Shown here piece after piece: positions 8,412-18,977 of a stretch of DNA of 64,000 nt. The DNA is from Frigidibacter sp. SD6-1 (GTDB lineage Bacteria; Pseudomonadota; Alphaproteobacteria; Rhodobacterales; Rhodobacteraceae): contig NZ_JARJNR010000012.1 in the NCBI RefSeq assembly GCF_030143255.1, forward strand, positions 1 through 64,000, written 5' to 3'. The position numbers were made by a program, and so were the translations under genes. A model generated the notes under the pieces. It had not been told where the DNA came from and did no database searches. It worked only from the letters and a program-made list of their open reading frames with translations. Within the stretch, counting starts at the first letter, position 1. Each line of letters starts with the position of its first letter.

Positions 8412-9362
8412 TCAGGCGCGGCCGAGCTTTTCCAGCCGCGCCGCGCGCAACCGGGCGAAATCGTCGCCCGCGTGGTAGGACGAGCGCGTCAGCGGCGTGG
8501 CAGACACCATCAGGAACCCCTTGCCATAGGCCGATGTCTCATAGGCCTTGAACTCCTCGGGCGTCACGAACCGGTCGACACGGTGATGCTTCGGCGTCGG
8601 CTGCAGATACTGGCCGATGGTCAGGAAATCGACATCGGCCGCCCGCATGTCATCCATGATCTGCAGAACCGCCTGCCGGTCCTCGCCAAGGCCCACCATG
8701 ATCCCCGATTTGGTGAACATCGCGGGGTCAAGCTCCTTGACCCGCTGCAAGAGCCTCAGCGAATGGAAATAGCGCGCGCCGGGCCGGACCGAGGGATAGA
8801 GGCCGGGGACGGTTTCCAGATTGTGGTTAAAGACGTCCGGGCGCGCCTCGACCACCTTTTCCAGGGCCGCGGGCGGGCATTTCAGGAAATCCGGCGTCAG
8901 GATCTCGATCGTCGTGCCGGGCGAACGGTGGCGGATCGCGCGGATCGTCTGGGCGAAATGCTCCGCCCCGCCGTCATCGAGGTCATCGCGGTCGACCGAG
9001 GTCACCACCACATGATTGAGCCCGAGCGTCTGGACGGCGTGGGCCACCCGGCCCGGTTCGAACTGGTCAAGCTGACTGGGCTTGCCGGTCGCGATATTGC
9101 AGAAGGAACAGCCCCGCGTGCAGATGTCGCCCATGATCATCATGGTGGCGTGGCCCTGGCTCCAGCATTCGCCGACATTGGGGCAGCCCGCTTCCTCGCA
9201 GACCGTCACCAGCTTGTTGGTCTTCAGGATCTCGCGGGTTTCCTTGTAGCCCGTCGAGGTCGGCGCCTTCACCCGGATCCAGGCCGGTTTCTTCGGCTGC
9301 GCCTGATCGGGGCGGTGCGCCTTTTCGGGGTGACGCTCCTGTGGAATTTTGATGTCCCGCAT
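8412..9362 (-). CDS. lipA: Lipoyl synthase
   Basis: A 316-residue radical SAM enzyme that inserts two sulfurs into octanoyl-lipoyl domains of 2-oxoacid dehydrogenases and GcvH. The auxiliary cluster motif C-x4-C-x5-C is at [12 protein letters not shown] and the radical SAM C-x3-C-x2-C at CTRGCSFC. The C-terminal part holds [15 protein letters not shown] and the RSSYHAGD serine region. The start at 9362 is supported by AGGGGAAAA upstream; the longer frame to 9491 runs into the aqpZ start. It is divergent from aqpZ. Confidence 0.96.
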   Translation of the reverse strand: MRDIKIPQERHPEKAHRPDQAQPKKPAWIRVKAPTSTGYKETREILKTNKLVTVCEEAGCPNVGECWSQGHATMMIMGDICTRGCSFCNIATGKPSQLDQFEPGRVAHAVQTLGLNHVVVTSVDRDDLDDGGAEHFAQTIRAIRHRSPGTTIEILTPDFLKCPPAALEKVVEARPDVFNHNLETVPGLYPSVRPGARYFHSLRLLQRVKELDPAMFTKSGIMVGLGEDRQAVLQIMDDMRAADVDFLTIGQYLQPTPKHHRVDRFVTPEEFKAYETSAYGKGFLMVSATPLTRSSYHAGDDFARLRAARLEKLGRA

Positions 9363-9484
9363 CGGATTTTTCCCCTGAAAGGCCCGCATCTCTCCCAATA
9401 AGGTCTCGCCTGCGGGAAGGCAACCGCGCCCGCCGCCTTCGGGCAGCAAAGTCAGGCTCCGGGGAAGGGGCCGCAGGAGGGAAC

Positions 9485-10168
9485 ATGACACGCAAACTCA
9501 TCGCCGAAGTGATCGGCACCGCCATTCTGGTTCTGTTCGGCTGCGGATCGGCCGTCATCGCCGGGCCGGAGATTGGCTTCACCGGCATCTCACTGGCCTT
9601 CGGCCTCGCCATCGTCGCGGCGGCCTACGGGCTCGGCGCCATCTCGGGCGCCCATCTCAACCCCGCCGTCTCCTTCGGCATGGTGTCGGCGGGCCGCATG
9701 ACGGTCACCGAGGCCGTGCAATATTCGGTTGCGCAGATCGTGGGCGCCATTCTCGGTGCAGCTCTGCTCTACATGATCGCCAGCGGCAAGCCGGGCTTTG
9801 CGCTTGGGGAGTGGGGCCTGGGATCGAACGGCTACGGTCCCGGCTATCTGGGGGAATATGCGCTTGGCGCCGCGCTGATCTTCGAAGCGGTCATGACTTT
9901 TCTCTTCGTCACGGTGATCCTTGGCGCCACAGGTGCCGGCGCAGCTCCAGGTTTTGCCGGGCTGGCGATCGGTCTGACACTGGCGGCTATCCACCTCGTC
10001 GGCATCAATGTCACCGGCGTTTCAGTGAACCCGGCCCGCTCGATTGGCCCCGCGCTTTTCGCAGGCGGAGCCGCACTCGCGCAGCTCTGGGTCTTCATCG
10101 TCGCGCCGCTCGCGGGCGGCCTCGTCGCCGGGGCGCTCTACAAGGCGGGCATGACCCGCGCGGCCTGA
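9485..10168 (+). CDS. aqpZ: Aquaporin Z
   Basis: A 227-residue MIP-family channel. The two half-helix motifs are [12 protein letters not shown] (about 56-67) and [13 protein letters not shown] (about 180-192). The histidine in [10 protein letters not shown] and the arginine after the second NPA form a water-selective ar/R filter, so a water channel is preferred over GlpF. There are six transmembrane helices, and length is typical (about 230). AGGAGGGAAC precedes ATG. It stands alone between lipA and katG. Confidence 0.95.
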   Translation: MTRKLIAEVIGTAILVLFGCGSAVIAGPEIGFTGISLAFGLAIVAAAYGLGAISGAHLNPAVSFGMVSAGRMTVTEAVQYSVAQIVGAILGAALLYMIASGKPGFALGEWGLGSNGYGPGYLGEYALGAALIFEAVMTFLFVTVILGATGAGAAPGFAGLAIGLTLAAIHLVGINVTGVSVNPARSIGPALFAGGAALAQLWVFIVAPLAGGLVAGALYKAGMTRAA

Positions 10169-10185
10169 CACGCAACAACATGCGC

Positions 10186-10208
10186 GCCAGCCCGCATACC
10201 GGGCTGGC
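10186..10208 (+). terminator. Hairpin after aqpZ
   Basis: A perfect 9-bp stem GCCAGCCCG / CGGGCTGGC with a CATAC loop lies 18 bases after the aqpZ stop. There is no proper U-tract, so termination would be weak or Rho-aided. Confidence 0.5.
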
Positions 10209-10259
10209 CGTTCCCTGCCGCTCACAGGAAAGTTTTTCGTGACCTCCGGCTCGCGGTCT

Positions 10260-12567
<2,308 letters not shown>

Positions 12568-12572
12568 TCCCG

Positions 12573-12600
12573 AAAGGCCCGCGGAATGCGGGCCTTTCCT
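12573..12600 (+). terminator. katG terminator
   Basis: A perfect 10-bp stem AAAGGCCCGC / GCGGGCCTTT with a GGAAT loop is followed by CCTT, starting 6 bases after the katG stop. The A/T ends make it usable in both directions, but the other-strand gene is not adjacent. Confidence 0.82.
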
Positions 12601-12682
12601 TCCGGCGGGCCTCGTCGAGCATTTCATGCACTCCTCGGGCCACCCCGACGAGGCACGCAGTGACCGAGGAGGCCCCGTCTGG

Positions 12683-13999
12683 CTAGCGCGCGAGGATCAG
12701 TTCCGCCTTCAACCCGCCCAGCCGTTCGCTTTCGCCCAGCCTGAGACTGCCGCCGTGGCTCCGCGCAATATCTGCGGTAATGGCAAGCCCCAGCCCGACG
12801 CCCGATCCCTGATCCTGGTTGCGCCCGGGAACCAGCCGAACGAAAGGCTTCAGCGCCTCCTCGCGCTTGTCTTCGGGAATGCCCGGTCCGTCATCCTCTA
12901 CCGTGAAGCGCACGGATCTTTCCAGGATCGCGACCGACACCTCGGCGATCCCGCCATAGGTCACCGCGTTCGAGATGAGATTGTCGAGCGCGCGCCTGAC
13001 CGCGCCCGCCCGCCACAGCGCCACGCCCTCACCGGCCGCGCCCTGGAAGATCACATGCCGCCCCATCCGGTGCGCATCATCAACCGCGCGGCGCGCAATC
13101 TCCGCCGGGTCGACCTCCTCGGCATCCCCTTCAAGCGCATCGGTGCGGGCGAAGGCAAGAAACCCGTCCAGCATCCGGCGCATGTCCTCGACATCGCGCT
13201 CCAGCGCCTCCACCTCCTCGCCGTCCCCCAGCATCGCGAGGCCAAGCTTCAGCCGGGTCAGCGGCGTGCGCAAATCATGGCTGACGCCCGACAGCATCTG
13301 CGTCCTTTGCTCCATCTGCCGCTCGATCCGCGCCCGCATGTCGAGGAAGGCCGCCCCTGCGGCGCGCACCTCGCTCGCCCCGGCAATCCGGTAAGGGACC
13401 GTACGGCCCTTGCCGAAGGCCTCCGCCGCCGCCGCAAGCCGCCGGATCGGCCGGAGCTGGTTGCGCAGGAAGACGAAGGCGACAAGCGTCATGAGGGCAC
13501 CGGTCGCCAGCATGTAGACCAGAAGCTGGTGGGGATTGCGCGCCGTCACCCGATTGCGGCTGAACTGCAGCTGATAGGGGCCGTGCGGGCTCTCGAACGA
13601 CAGGCGCACCGTTCGCAGATCGGACAGATCGACGCCCTTGAGGCTCTCGAACGCCTCGCGCAGCGTGCGGATCACCACACGGCCGGAGAAATCATAGAAA
13701 GCGCGGCCGTCCCCGGTCTGGGCCTCGGCCTGCCGCGTCAGGACGAGCCCCAGACCGCTCGCCCGGCTCGCCGCCGCCGCAAAACCCGCCTCGGCCGAGG
13801 CCGCGCCCCGCAGCTCCGTCTCGATCATCCTGAGTTCGGGCATCATGTTGCGCGACATCTGCTGGGTGACATCGGTGAAATAGCGCTGGACAAAAAGCAC
13901 CGAGACGACCAGTTGGATGGTCAGGATCGGCAGGATCAGGATAAGCGCCGCCCGGCCGTAAAGACCCTTGGGCAGAAAATGCTTGAGCCAGTCGAACAT
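12683..13999 (-). CDS. EnvZ-type sensor histidine kinase, orphan
   Basis: A 438-residue inner-membrane kinase. TM1 is around 15-38 (AALILILPILTIQLVVSVLFV), the periplasmic sensor spans about 39-155, TM2 is around 158-178 and HAMP follows. The H-box GVSHDLRTPLTRLKLGLAML carries the phosphoacceptor His near 240. The N box (RALDNLISNAVTYG), G1 (VEDDGPGIPEDKRE) and G2 (GSGVGLGLAI) complete the HATPase domain. Architecture and length match EnvZ/RstB-like kinases. No response regulator is adjacent, so the partner lies elsewhere. It is divergent from the MBL-fold gene by 40 bases. Confidence 0.9.
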   Translation of the reverse strand: MFDWLKHFLPKGLYGRAALILILPILTIQLVVSVLFVQRYFTDVTQQMSRNMMPELRMIETELRGAASAEAGFAAAASRASGLGLVLTRQAEAQTGDGRAFYDFSGRVVIRTLREAFESLKGVDLSDLRTVRLSFESPHGPYQLQFSRNRVTARNPHQLLVYMLATGALMTLVAFVFLRNQLRPIRRLAAAAEAFGKGRTVPYRIAGASEVRAAGAAFLDMRARIERQMEQRTQMLSGVSHDLRTPLTRLKLGLAMLGDGEEVEALERDVEDMRRMLDGFLAFARTDALEGDAEEVDPAEIARRAVDDAHRMGRHVIFQGAAGEGVALWRAGAVRRALDNLISNAVTYGGIAEVSVAILERSVRFTVEDDGPGIPEDKREEALKPFVRLVPGRNQDQGSGVGLGLAITADIARSHGGSLRLGESERLGGLKAELILAR

Positions 14000-14039
14000 G
14001 ATCCAAGCCTAGCGGCAGGCGCGAAGGGAGGAAAGCCTC

Positions 14040-14960
14040 ATGCCCGTCGATGCGCCCCCTGCCCCGCCCGGCGTTGCCGAATGGCTGCGCCCCGGCAAGG
14101 ACGGCGGCCTGAGGCGCGTTCTGGCGCCGAACCCCTCGCCCATGACCGGCCGCGGCACCAATTCCTATATTGTCGGCACCGGCAGCGTCGCCCTGATCGA
14201 CCCCGGCCCCGATGACGACCGCCATCTCGCGGCCCTCCTCGCGGCGCTCGATCCGGGCGAGCGGATCAGCCATATCTTCGTCACCCACGCCCACCGCGAC
14301 CATTCCGCGCTTGCCCCCCGCCTTGCCGCCGCCACCGGCGCGCCGGTCCTCGCCTTCGGTGATGCGACGGCAGGCCGGTCCGAGCTGATGGAAGACCTCG
14401 CCCGGCGCGAAGCGCCGACGGGCGGCGAAGGCGCCGACCGCGCCTTCCGGCCCGATCGACTCGTCGCCGACGGCGATCAGGTCGCCGGGGGCGACTGGTC
14501 CCTCACCGCCCTTCACACGCCGGGCCATTTCGGCAACCACCTGTGCCTGGACTGGCAAGGCGAGGTCTTCTCGGGCGATCACGTCATGGGCTGGTCGACC
14601 TCGATCGTCGCGCCCCCCGACGGCGACATGGGCGCCTACATGCGTTCGCTCGACCGGCTTGCGGCCGCCAGACCAGCGCGGCTCTGGCCCGGCCATGGCG
14701 ATCCGGTCCTCGCCCCCCTCGCCCGGATTGCGGAGCTGACCCTCCACCGTCAGGCGCGCGCCCGCGCCATCACGGAAGCCCTGCGCGAAGGCCCCGCAAC
14801 GCCGCTTAATCTCGCCCGGCAGATCTATACCGACACACCGACCGCGCTCCTCGGCGCCGCGGCCCTCAACACATTCGCACATCTTATTGAATTGTCAGAG
14901 AAAAATGAAGCCATCGCCGAAGGCGATCTTCGCTTCTCGGCCCGCTTTCGCCTTACCTGA
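14040..14960 (+). CDS. MBL-fold metallo-hydrolase (LACTB2-like)
   Basis: A 306-residue metallo-beta-lactamase fold. The zinc motif H-x-H-x-D-H appears as THAHRDHSAL (about 81-90), a further metal His in LHTPGHFGNHLCL, an Asp in VFSGDHVMGW and the last His in LWPGHGDPV. A C-terminal winged-helix-like region follows (from about 235), as in the LACTB2/ribonuclease-Z-like hydrolase subgroup. Substrate unknown. GGGAGGAAAGCC precedes ATG. It is the last gene before tRNA-Asn. Confidence 0.87.
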   Translation: MPVDAPPAPPGVAEWLRPGKDGGLRRVLAPNPSPMTGRGTNSYIVGTGSVALIDPGPDDDRHLAALLAALDPGERISHIFVTHAHRDHSALAPRLAAATGAPVLAFGDATAGRSELMEDLARREAPTGGEGADRAFRPDRLVADGDQVAGGDWSLTALHTPGHFGNHLCLDWQGEVFSGDHVMGWSTSIVAPPDGDMGAYMRSLDRLAAARPARLWPGHGDPVLAPLARIAELTLHRQARARAITEALREGPATPLNLARQIYTDTPTALLGAAALNTFAHLIELSEKNEAIAEGDLRFSARFRLT

Positions 14961-15041
14961 CCAGCGGCCGCCCGACCGGCCAAAAAACTTGGAAAACCCA
15001 CTGGACGCCCCCCGGACCAGTTGCTATATCGCCCCCGGTGT

Positions 15042-15116
15042 TCCGGCGTAGCTCAGCGGTAGAGCAGTTGACTGTTAATCAATTGGTCGTAGGTTCGATC
15101 CCTACCGCCGGAGCCA
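15042..15116 (+). tRNA. tRNA-Asn (anticodon GTT)
   Basis: A complete 75-base tRNA including encoded CCA. Acceptor strands are TCCGGCG (15042-15048) and CGCCGGA (15106-15112), followed by a G discriminator and CCA. The D arm contains AGCTCAGCGGTAGAGC, the anticodon loop is CTGTTAA with GTT at 34-36, and the T arm has GGTTCGATCCC. The 3' portion from the anticodon loop onward is duplicated at 25283-25330, marking it as the integration site of the element. Confidence 0.97.
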
Positions 15117-15118
15117 AT
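15071..15118 (+). repeat. attL: 48-bp direct repeat in the tRNA-Asn gene
   Basis: Identical over 48 bases to 25283-25330. It begins in the anticodon loop (ACTGTTAATC) and runs through the tRNA 3' end (GCCGGAGCCAAT). The bases just outside differ on both sides. This is the attachment core regenerated by integration, so the tRNA stays functional. Confidence 0.95.
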
Positions 15119-15280
15119 TAAACCAATAAAAGCAGCTACTTACCGAGACCGCCACTGGCGGTCTTTGTAGTTCTAGAACTACCTAGCAACCAATTAGCAA
15201 GCAAACGCGGTTGCTCGGTTTCGCTGTCCGAGCCAGCGTGCTAAATTTCAGCACCCTCATTTCGATTCAGTGGCTTGCTC

Positions 15281-16057
15281 ATGAAGTTCGTTCCTCCCTC
15301 CGTCAAAGAGACCGCCTTCAACTGCCCGCACTGCGGTGTTCTGGCATCCCAATACTGGCATTCACTTCATGCGGACCCTCGTGGGCGGAACGGCCTACCA
15401 GAAGTGATTGACGACGACAAACTCAAGGAGCTGGCGTCGGGCCCTTTCAAGGACGAGAAAGAACGGGAACAGAAGTTGCGCTTCATTGAGCGATTACGGA
15501 CCGCCCGGCCCTTCCTTACCCCCTTTCAAGTCAGACGGGATTACGATCTGAAGAATGCTTGGTGCAGCAGGTGCCACAACTGCGACGAAGTCAGTCTTTG
15601 GATAACAGATCAAATGATCTATCCTCAGATCGGTGATGCACCGTTGGCCAATCCCGACATGCCCCCGGATATCCGCAACGATTATGATGAGGCCAGTAAC
15701 ATCCTCGGCCAATCGCCCCGAGGCGCGGCAGCTCTTATTAGGCTCTGCATCCAAAAGCTCTGTAAGCACCTTGGTCAACCGGGCAAGAGCATTAACGATG
15801 ACATCAAGGAACTTGTCGCGGGAGGGCTTGACCCGCGCATACAGAAGGCTTTGGACGTGGTCCGCGTGGTAGGAAACCACGCAGTTCACCCCGGCCAAAT
15901 CGAACTCAAGGATGACAGAGCGACCGCGGAAAGCCTCTTCCGGTTGCTCAACTTGATCGTGGAAAAGATGATCTCCGAACCCAAACACGTTGATGAGGTC
16001 TACGCGGCGCTCCCGGAGGAAGCACGCAAAGCGATTGAGAAGCGCGACGGTAAGTAA
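15281..16057 (+). CDS. DUF4145 domain-containing protein
   Basis: A 258-residue soluble protein with the DUF4145 plan. A zinc-ribbon-like CPHC (residues 16-19) pairs with WCSRCHNC (about 94-101), then comes a helical C-terminal domain with the signature SPRGAAALIRLCIQKLCKHLG and VVRVVGNHAVHPGQIE. DUF4145 often occurs beside or fused to restriction and other defence nucleases, so an accessory defence role is possible but not shown. ATG 15281 is chosen over TTG 15275. It is the only gene between attL and the minus-strand operon, a classic cargo position. Confidence 0.78.
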   Translation: MKFVPPSVKETAFNCPHCGVLASQYWHSLHADPRGRNGLPEVIDDDKLKELASGPFKDEKEREQKLRFIERLRTARPFLTPFQVRRDYDLKNAWCSRCHNCDEVSLWITDQMIYPQIGDAPLANPDMPPDIRNDYDEASNILGQSPRGAAALIRLCIQKLCKHLGQPGKSINDDIKELVAGGLDPRIQKALDVVRVVGNHAVHPGQIELKDDRATAESLFRLLNLIVEKMISEPKHVDEVYAALPEEARKAIEKRDGK

Positions 16058-16175
16058 GGCGCCCCCACAACCCATGCCGCGAGGGCGCCTGTCGGTTCGG
16101 GCAGCGAAGGAGCACCGCCGCCGACTGGTCCCGATGGTTTAGCGTCCGTCGGTTTCCTCAAGGACGTGCAGGTGG

Positions 16176-16553
16176 CTAGCCTGCGCCGCCGCGTGCCACT
16201 CCGGCGCGGCGGTCAGTGGGTTGCTTGCATCCGTGACAGAGGCGGATCGCTGTCACGTCAGTGCTCCAAAACGGCGATCCGCAGCGTAGGCAGACCCGCC
16301 AGCCGACACGACGAACCACACGGGGCGGCGACTGGTCATGGTCCAGAACCGGCTCCCGCCGCACCCCGCCATCCCATGCCCAAGCCTCCGAGGGCGGTTC
16401 CTCGAACCCCTGCCAGTATAGTCCGCCGCGCGTCTTCTCGGGCGCGGTGGACACGGGTGCAGGCTTCGTGGTGCGCTTTGGTGCGGGTTTCGGGATCGTC
16501 GCTGTGGGGTTCGAGGCTCGCCACGCGACCAGCCAGTCGGGCTGCTCGGTCAT
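16176..16553 (-). CDS. Small zinc-finger-like element protein
   Basis: A 125-residue protein with a proline/lysine-rich, probably disordered first half and a C-terminal C-x2-C...C-x2-C unit (CLRCGSPFWSTD, then LCHGCKQ) likely to bind zinc. The start MTEQPDW at 16553 overlaps the stop of the upstream gene (ATGA), so it is translationally coupled and is the last gene of the 17862-to-16176 operon. I recognise no family. Role unknown. Confidence 0.6.
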   Translation of the reverse strand: MTEQPDWLVAWRASNPTATIPKPAPKRTTKPAPVSTAPEKTRGGLYWQGFEEPPSEAWAWDGGVRREPVLDHDQSPPRVVRRVGWRVCLRCGSPFWSTDVTAIRLCHGCKQPTDRRAGVARGGAG

Positions 16554-16792
16554 CGGGTCCACACCCGGTTCCCGCCGCGCCGCCACTGCGCCCATGTACC
16601 GTCCCGCTCCCAGCGGGCGAGGCAGTCAATCGGAAAGTCCTTCGCTAGCTTGCCCGCCTCCATCTCGGCGCGGCACTCAGCCTCGAACTGCTCGAACGTC
16701 CCGTAGATTGCTGCGAACGGCGAGAGCTGCGCGGCGGTGCGGTCCCGTTCCAGCTTTCGGACGCGGGCAAGGAGCGATTGCGTGCTGGGCAT
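16550..16792 (-). CDS. Small hypothetical element protein
   Basis: An 80-residue protein, MPSTQSLLARVRKLERDR... An N-terminal amphipathic helix (about 5-20) could be a short coiled coil. The middle is acidic (EQFEAECRAEMEAGKLAKD) and the end is Trp/Arg-rich. It is separated from the upstream gene by 4 bases and overlaps the downstream gene by 4. Proteins of this look are common near phage terminase genes, but this is only a resemblance. Confidence 0.6.
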   Translation of the reverse strand: MPSTQSLLARVRKLERDRTAAQLSPFAAIYGTFEQFEAECRAEMEAGKLAKDFPIDCLARWERDGTWAQWRRGGNRVWTR

Positions 16793-16796
16793 GTGG

Positions 16797-17090
16797 TCAC
16801 CCCGCGCCTCCCGCCGCTCTCAATGCCGCCCCCAGCTCCCGCAGCCCTGCCAGTGCGCGGTCGCGCGATGCGAGCCGCGCCCGTGCGGCTCGCATCGCGC
16901 GCAGCCCCAGCAGGCGTTGTTCCGAGGGGGTCACCGTGTTGTCGGGATCGTCGCGCATAGTCTCGCGGCGGAAGAACCGCCCCGAGTGGAAGCTGAGGCC
17001 GGTGTGGTCATCTTCGCTGGCCTGCGCCCGGTGCGGTTCGGGGTCAGCGGCCCGTGCCGGGGATAACCACATCGCAGCGCGGGCGTTCAT
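16797..17090 (-). CDS. Small hypothetical element protein
   Basis: A 97-residue protein starting MNARAAMWLSPARAADPEP at 17090. The start overlaps the upstream stop by 4 bases (ATGA), so translation is coupled. The longer frame to 17234 would overlap the upstream gene deeply and is rejected. The C-terminal half (TPSEQRLLGLRAMRAARARLASRDRALAGLRELGAAL, given here only as a landmark region near 52-90) is Arg/Ala/Leu-rich and probably helical. No family recognised. Confidence 0.5.
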   Translation of the reverse strand: MNARAAMWLSPARAADPEPHRAQASEDDHTGLSFHSGRFFRRETMRDDPDNTVTPSEQRLLGLRAMRAARARLASRDRALAGLRELGAALRAAGGAG

Positions 17091-17404
17091 TGGTAACGCC
17101 CCTCGTAGGCGGCGATTGCCGTCTCGCGAACGTCTTGGGGCAGCTCGCCCCAAAGCTCCGTCAGCGATGCCTTGTTCCGCTCGACGTACTCCTTCGCGGT
17201 GATAGGCAAGAGGGTGACCGGATGGTGCTGCCACGTCGCAATCTTCTTGGCGAACGCCAGCACCTCATCGTAGCGCCTCAGCGGCACCGTGTGCAGATCG
17301 CTCGACCCGGCGGGCGTGCCAATGATGACGACCACAAACCGATCTGCGGGTGTCGGTTCGTAGGCGACGACCATGCCGCCGTTCTCAACGTGATGGACCG
17401 GCAT
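17087..17404 (-). CDS. Hypothetical element protein
   Basis: A 105-residue protein. It opens MPVHHVENGGMVVAYEP and has a beta-rich start (DRFVVVIIGTPAG) followed by helices ending in ELPQDVRETAIAAYEGRYQ. It starts inside the stop of the DUF5681 gene (1-base overlap) and its own stop overlaps the next start. I recognise no family. It belongs to the same coupled operon. Confidence 0.6.
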   Translation of the reverse strand: MPVHHVENGGMVVAYEPTPADRFVVVIIGTPAGSSDLHTVPLRRYDEVLAFAKKIATWQHHPVTLLPITAKEYVERNKASLTELWGELPQDVRETAIAAYEGRYQ

Positions 17405-17862
17405 CAGTTCACCTCCCGCGCTTCCAGCGCGATAATCCGCTGTTCCAGTTCCTCGTCCTTCCGGATCGAGGAAAGGGAGCCGATGGCGTTGATAATCATC
17501 TGCCCCACATCCGGCGGCACCTGACCGGATGCCACCGCCGCCAGCACCTGCTCGACCTGCTTGCCGATGGGCAGCTCGGGGTCAAAGTCGAACTCGACAG
17601 TCTGTGTCTGGCTGCGGAGCGTGGGCGCGATGCGGGCGAGGACAAGCCCCGCCGCCTGCATGTCCCCTGCCAGTGCGGCCTCGATCACCTTCTCCGCGAC
17701 AGCCAACCCATCATCGCGCAGGGCGGCTTGCACCCGCTGCCGCTTATCCGGGACGCCCTTCGGACGTCCGGCAGGGTTGCCGCTGACACCTTTCTGAAAG
17801 CGTCCGCTGCGTGTGTTGGGCACGTAGCCCTGCATCCACTCGGGCTGTGTCTGATCGGTCAT
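17404..17862 (-). CDS. DUF5681 domain-containing protein
   Basis: A 152-residue protein whose N terminus has GRFQKGVSGNPAGRPKGVPDK at about 20-40, the hallmark of DUF5681. The FxKGxSGNPxGRP motif occurs in proteins usually encoded next to phage terminases or on integrated elements. A helical C-terminal region ends in RKDEELEQRIIALEAREVN, a likely coiled coil. First gene of the coupled 17862-to-16176 operon, 37 bases after the stop of the 245-residue gene. The DUF5681 context suggests a DNA-packaging-related role; no large terminase is present. Confidence 0.75.
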   Translation of the reverse strand: MTDQTQPEWMQGYVPNTRSGRFQKGVSGNPAGRPKGVPDKRQRVQAALRDDGLAVAEKVIEAALAGDMQAAGLVLARIAPTLRSQTQTVEFDFDPELPIGKQVEQVLAAVASGQVPPDVGQMIINAIGSLSSIRKDEELEQRIIALEAREVN

Positions 17863-17899
17863 GGGGGCTTCCTGATCTCAACAGTTGGCGCGCAGCGGG

Positions 17900-18637
17900 T
17901 CAGGCGTGCTTCGCATAGACCGCAGCGGACTTGTCGCGCTTGGCGCGGATCGCCTCGGGACCGTCGGTGCGGATCACGTGCCCGGTGCGGGCATCGGTGA
18001 CGGGCAAGCCGCCCACGGCCTTGACCGCCTCGGCCAGCACCTTGCCGCCGTGGTTCTCGAGGTAGGTCTTGGCGGAGCGCAGGGCACGCAGGCGCTGTGC
18101 GATGACGGGCTGGCGCGCGGTGTGGTACTCGACCAGAAGCACGCGGTGAATTTCAGGCGTCAGACCGGACAGCATCGGCGGCGCCCCCAGCGCACTGGCG
18201 GCAACCTCGTCGTCGCCGTCCGCGATTGCCTTTCTCACAAGGTCGATGCGGTTGGGGCTGGCTTTCAGGTGCGCCCGAACCTCGGTGCTGATGACCTCGC
18301 CCGCCTTCTGCTTCACCGGGGCGGCCAGATCGCGCTCGTACGAACCGATGGTCTTCTCGAACTGCGCCACGGCGCTGTCGATCTTGCTGGTCACCCCCGC
18401 CAGCTTCGCCCGTGCGTGGTCATCGGTTTTCAGCAACGCCGCTTCCGGGGTCAGCGTCGGGTCCGCGAAGGCCGCAGCCCGCAGGTCGTGGATGCCGGAC
18501 AGGTAGCCATAGGCTGCGTCCAGTGCCTCGGTGGCGCTCGCCACCAGCGGGGCGGTCTCGTCGGTGTACCCGTCGAGGTTGGCGATGTTGGCGCTGTGAA
18601 GCGCGGGTGAAATTCGGGTGTCGATTTGGTCGGCCAT
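17900..18637 (-). CDS. Helical hypothetical element protein (245 aa)
   Basis: Begins MADQIDTRISPALHSANIAN and is predicted almost wholly helical, with charged heptad-like stretches around 65-115. It has no cysteines, signal peptide or catalytic motif I can name. It heads the rightmost part of the minus-strand block and is followed after 37 bases by DUF5681, so cotranscription is likely. Size and composition would fit a scaffold, minor structural or DNA-binding role, but that is a guess. Confidence 0.6.
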   Translation of the reverse strand: MADQIDTRISPALHSANIANLDGYTDETAPLVASATEALDAAYGYLSGIHDLRAAAFADPTLTPEAALLKTDDHARAKLAGVTSKIDSAVAQFEKTIGSYERDLAAPVKQKAGEVISTEVRAHLKASPNRIDLVRKAIADGDDEVAASALGAPPMLSGLTPEIHRVLLVEYHTARQPVIAQRLRALRSAKTYLENHGGKVLAEAVKAVGGLPVTDARTGHVIRTDGPEAIRAKRDKSAAVYAKHA

Positions 18638-18977
18638 GGTGTGGGAAACCCTGATGTGGCTTGCTGTTGCATGGCTACACTAGCTGTTAACCCCCGGGCG
18701 GTCTCCTGATATTTGTTTTAGATCAATGCGTTACGTCTAGTCGTCCCATTGATTGTCAATCTTTGGCATGGGCACCTCGCGCACCCTGCATGGGGCGGGA
18801 CCGCGCAGCCGCGCGTACAGCGCGCGCTACAGCGGGGGTTTGCTGGGGCGCTACCCTGGCACCCCAAAGCCGCGCTCACCCCCTACAGCGCGCGCTGCGG
18901 TGCGGCAGGGGTGCGAAAGCAAACGGGGCGCTACCCTGCGGCAGCGCCCCGGTGCGGGACAGGTGGTGGAGCCGGGG
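18638..18977. other. 340-bp intergenic region with repeats and hairpins
   Basis: No gene seen. It holds an 11-bp perfect palindrome GATTG-T-CAATC at 18751-18761. Its minus-strand reading includes TTGACA, a possible -35 for the 245-residue gene. Two identical 14-mers GGGGCGCTACCCTG lie at 18845-18858 and 18925-18938, 80 bases apart, with GCGCGCGCTACAGCG-like strings between. Confidence 0.6.
18924..18951 (-). terminator. Terminator of the SAP-like gene
   Basis: A 9-bp stem CGGGGCGCT / AGCGCCCCG with a 10-base loop. Read on the minus strand it is followed by TTTGCTTT, and it begins 27 bases after the stop at 18978. Confidence 0.65.

Noticed and set aside
15121-15280. Searched for a CRISPR array or other regular repeats next to the tRNA
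   Set aside because: No regularly spaced repeats here or elsewhere in the window; only the att repeats and element motifs were found.
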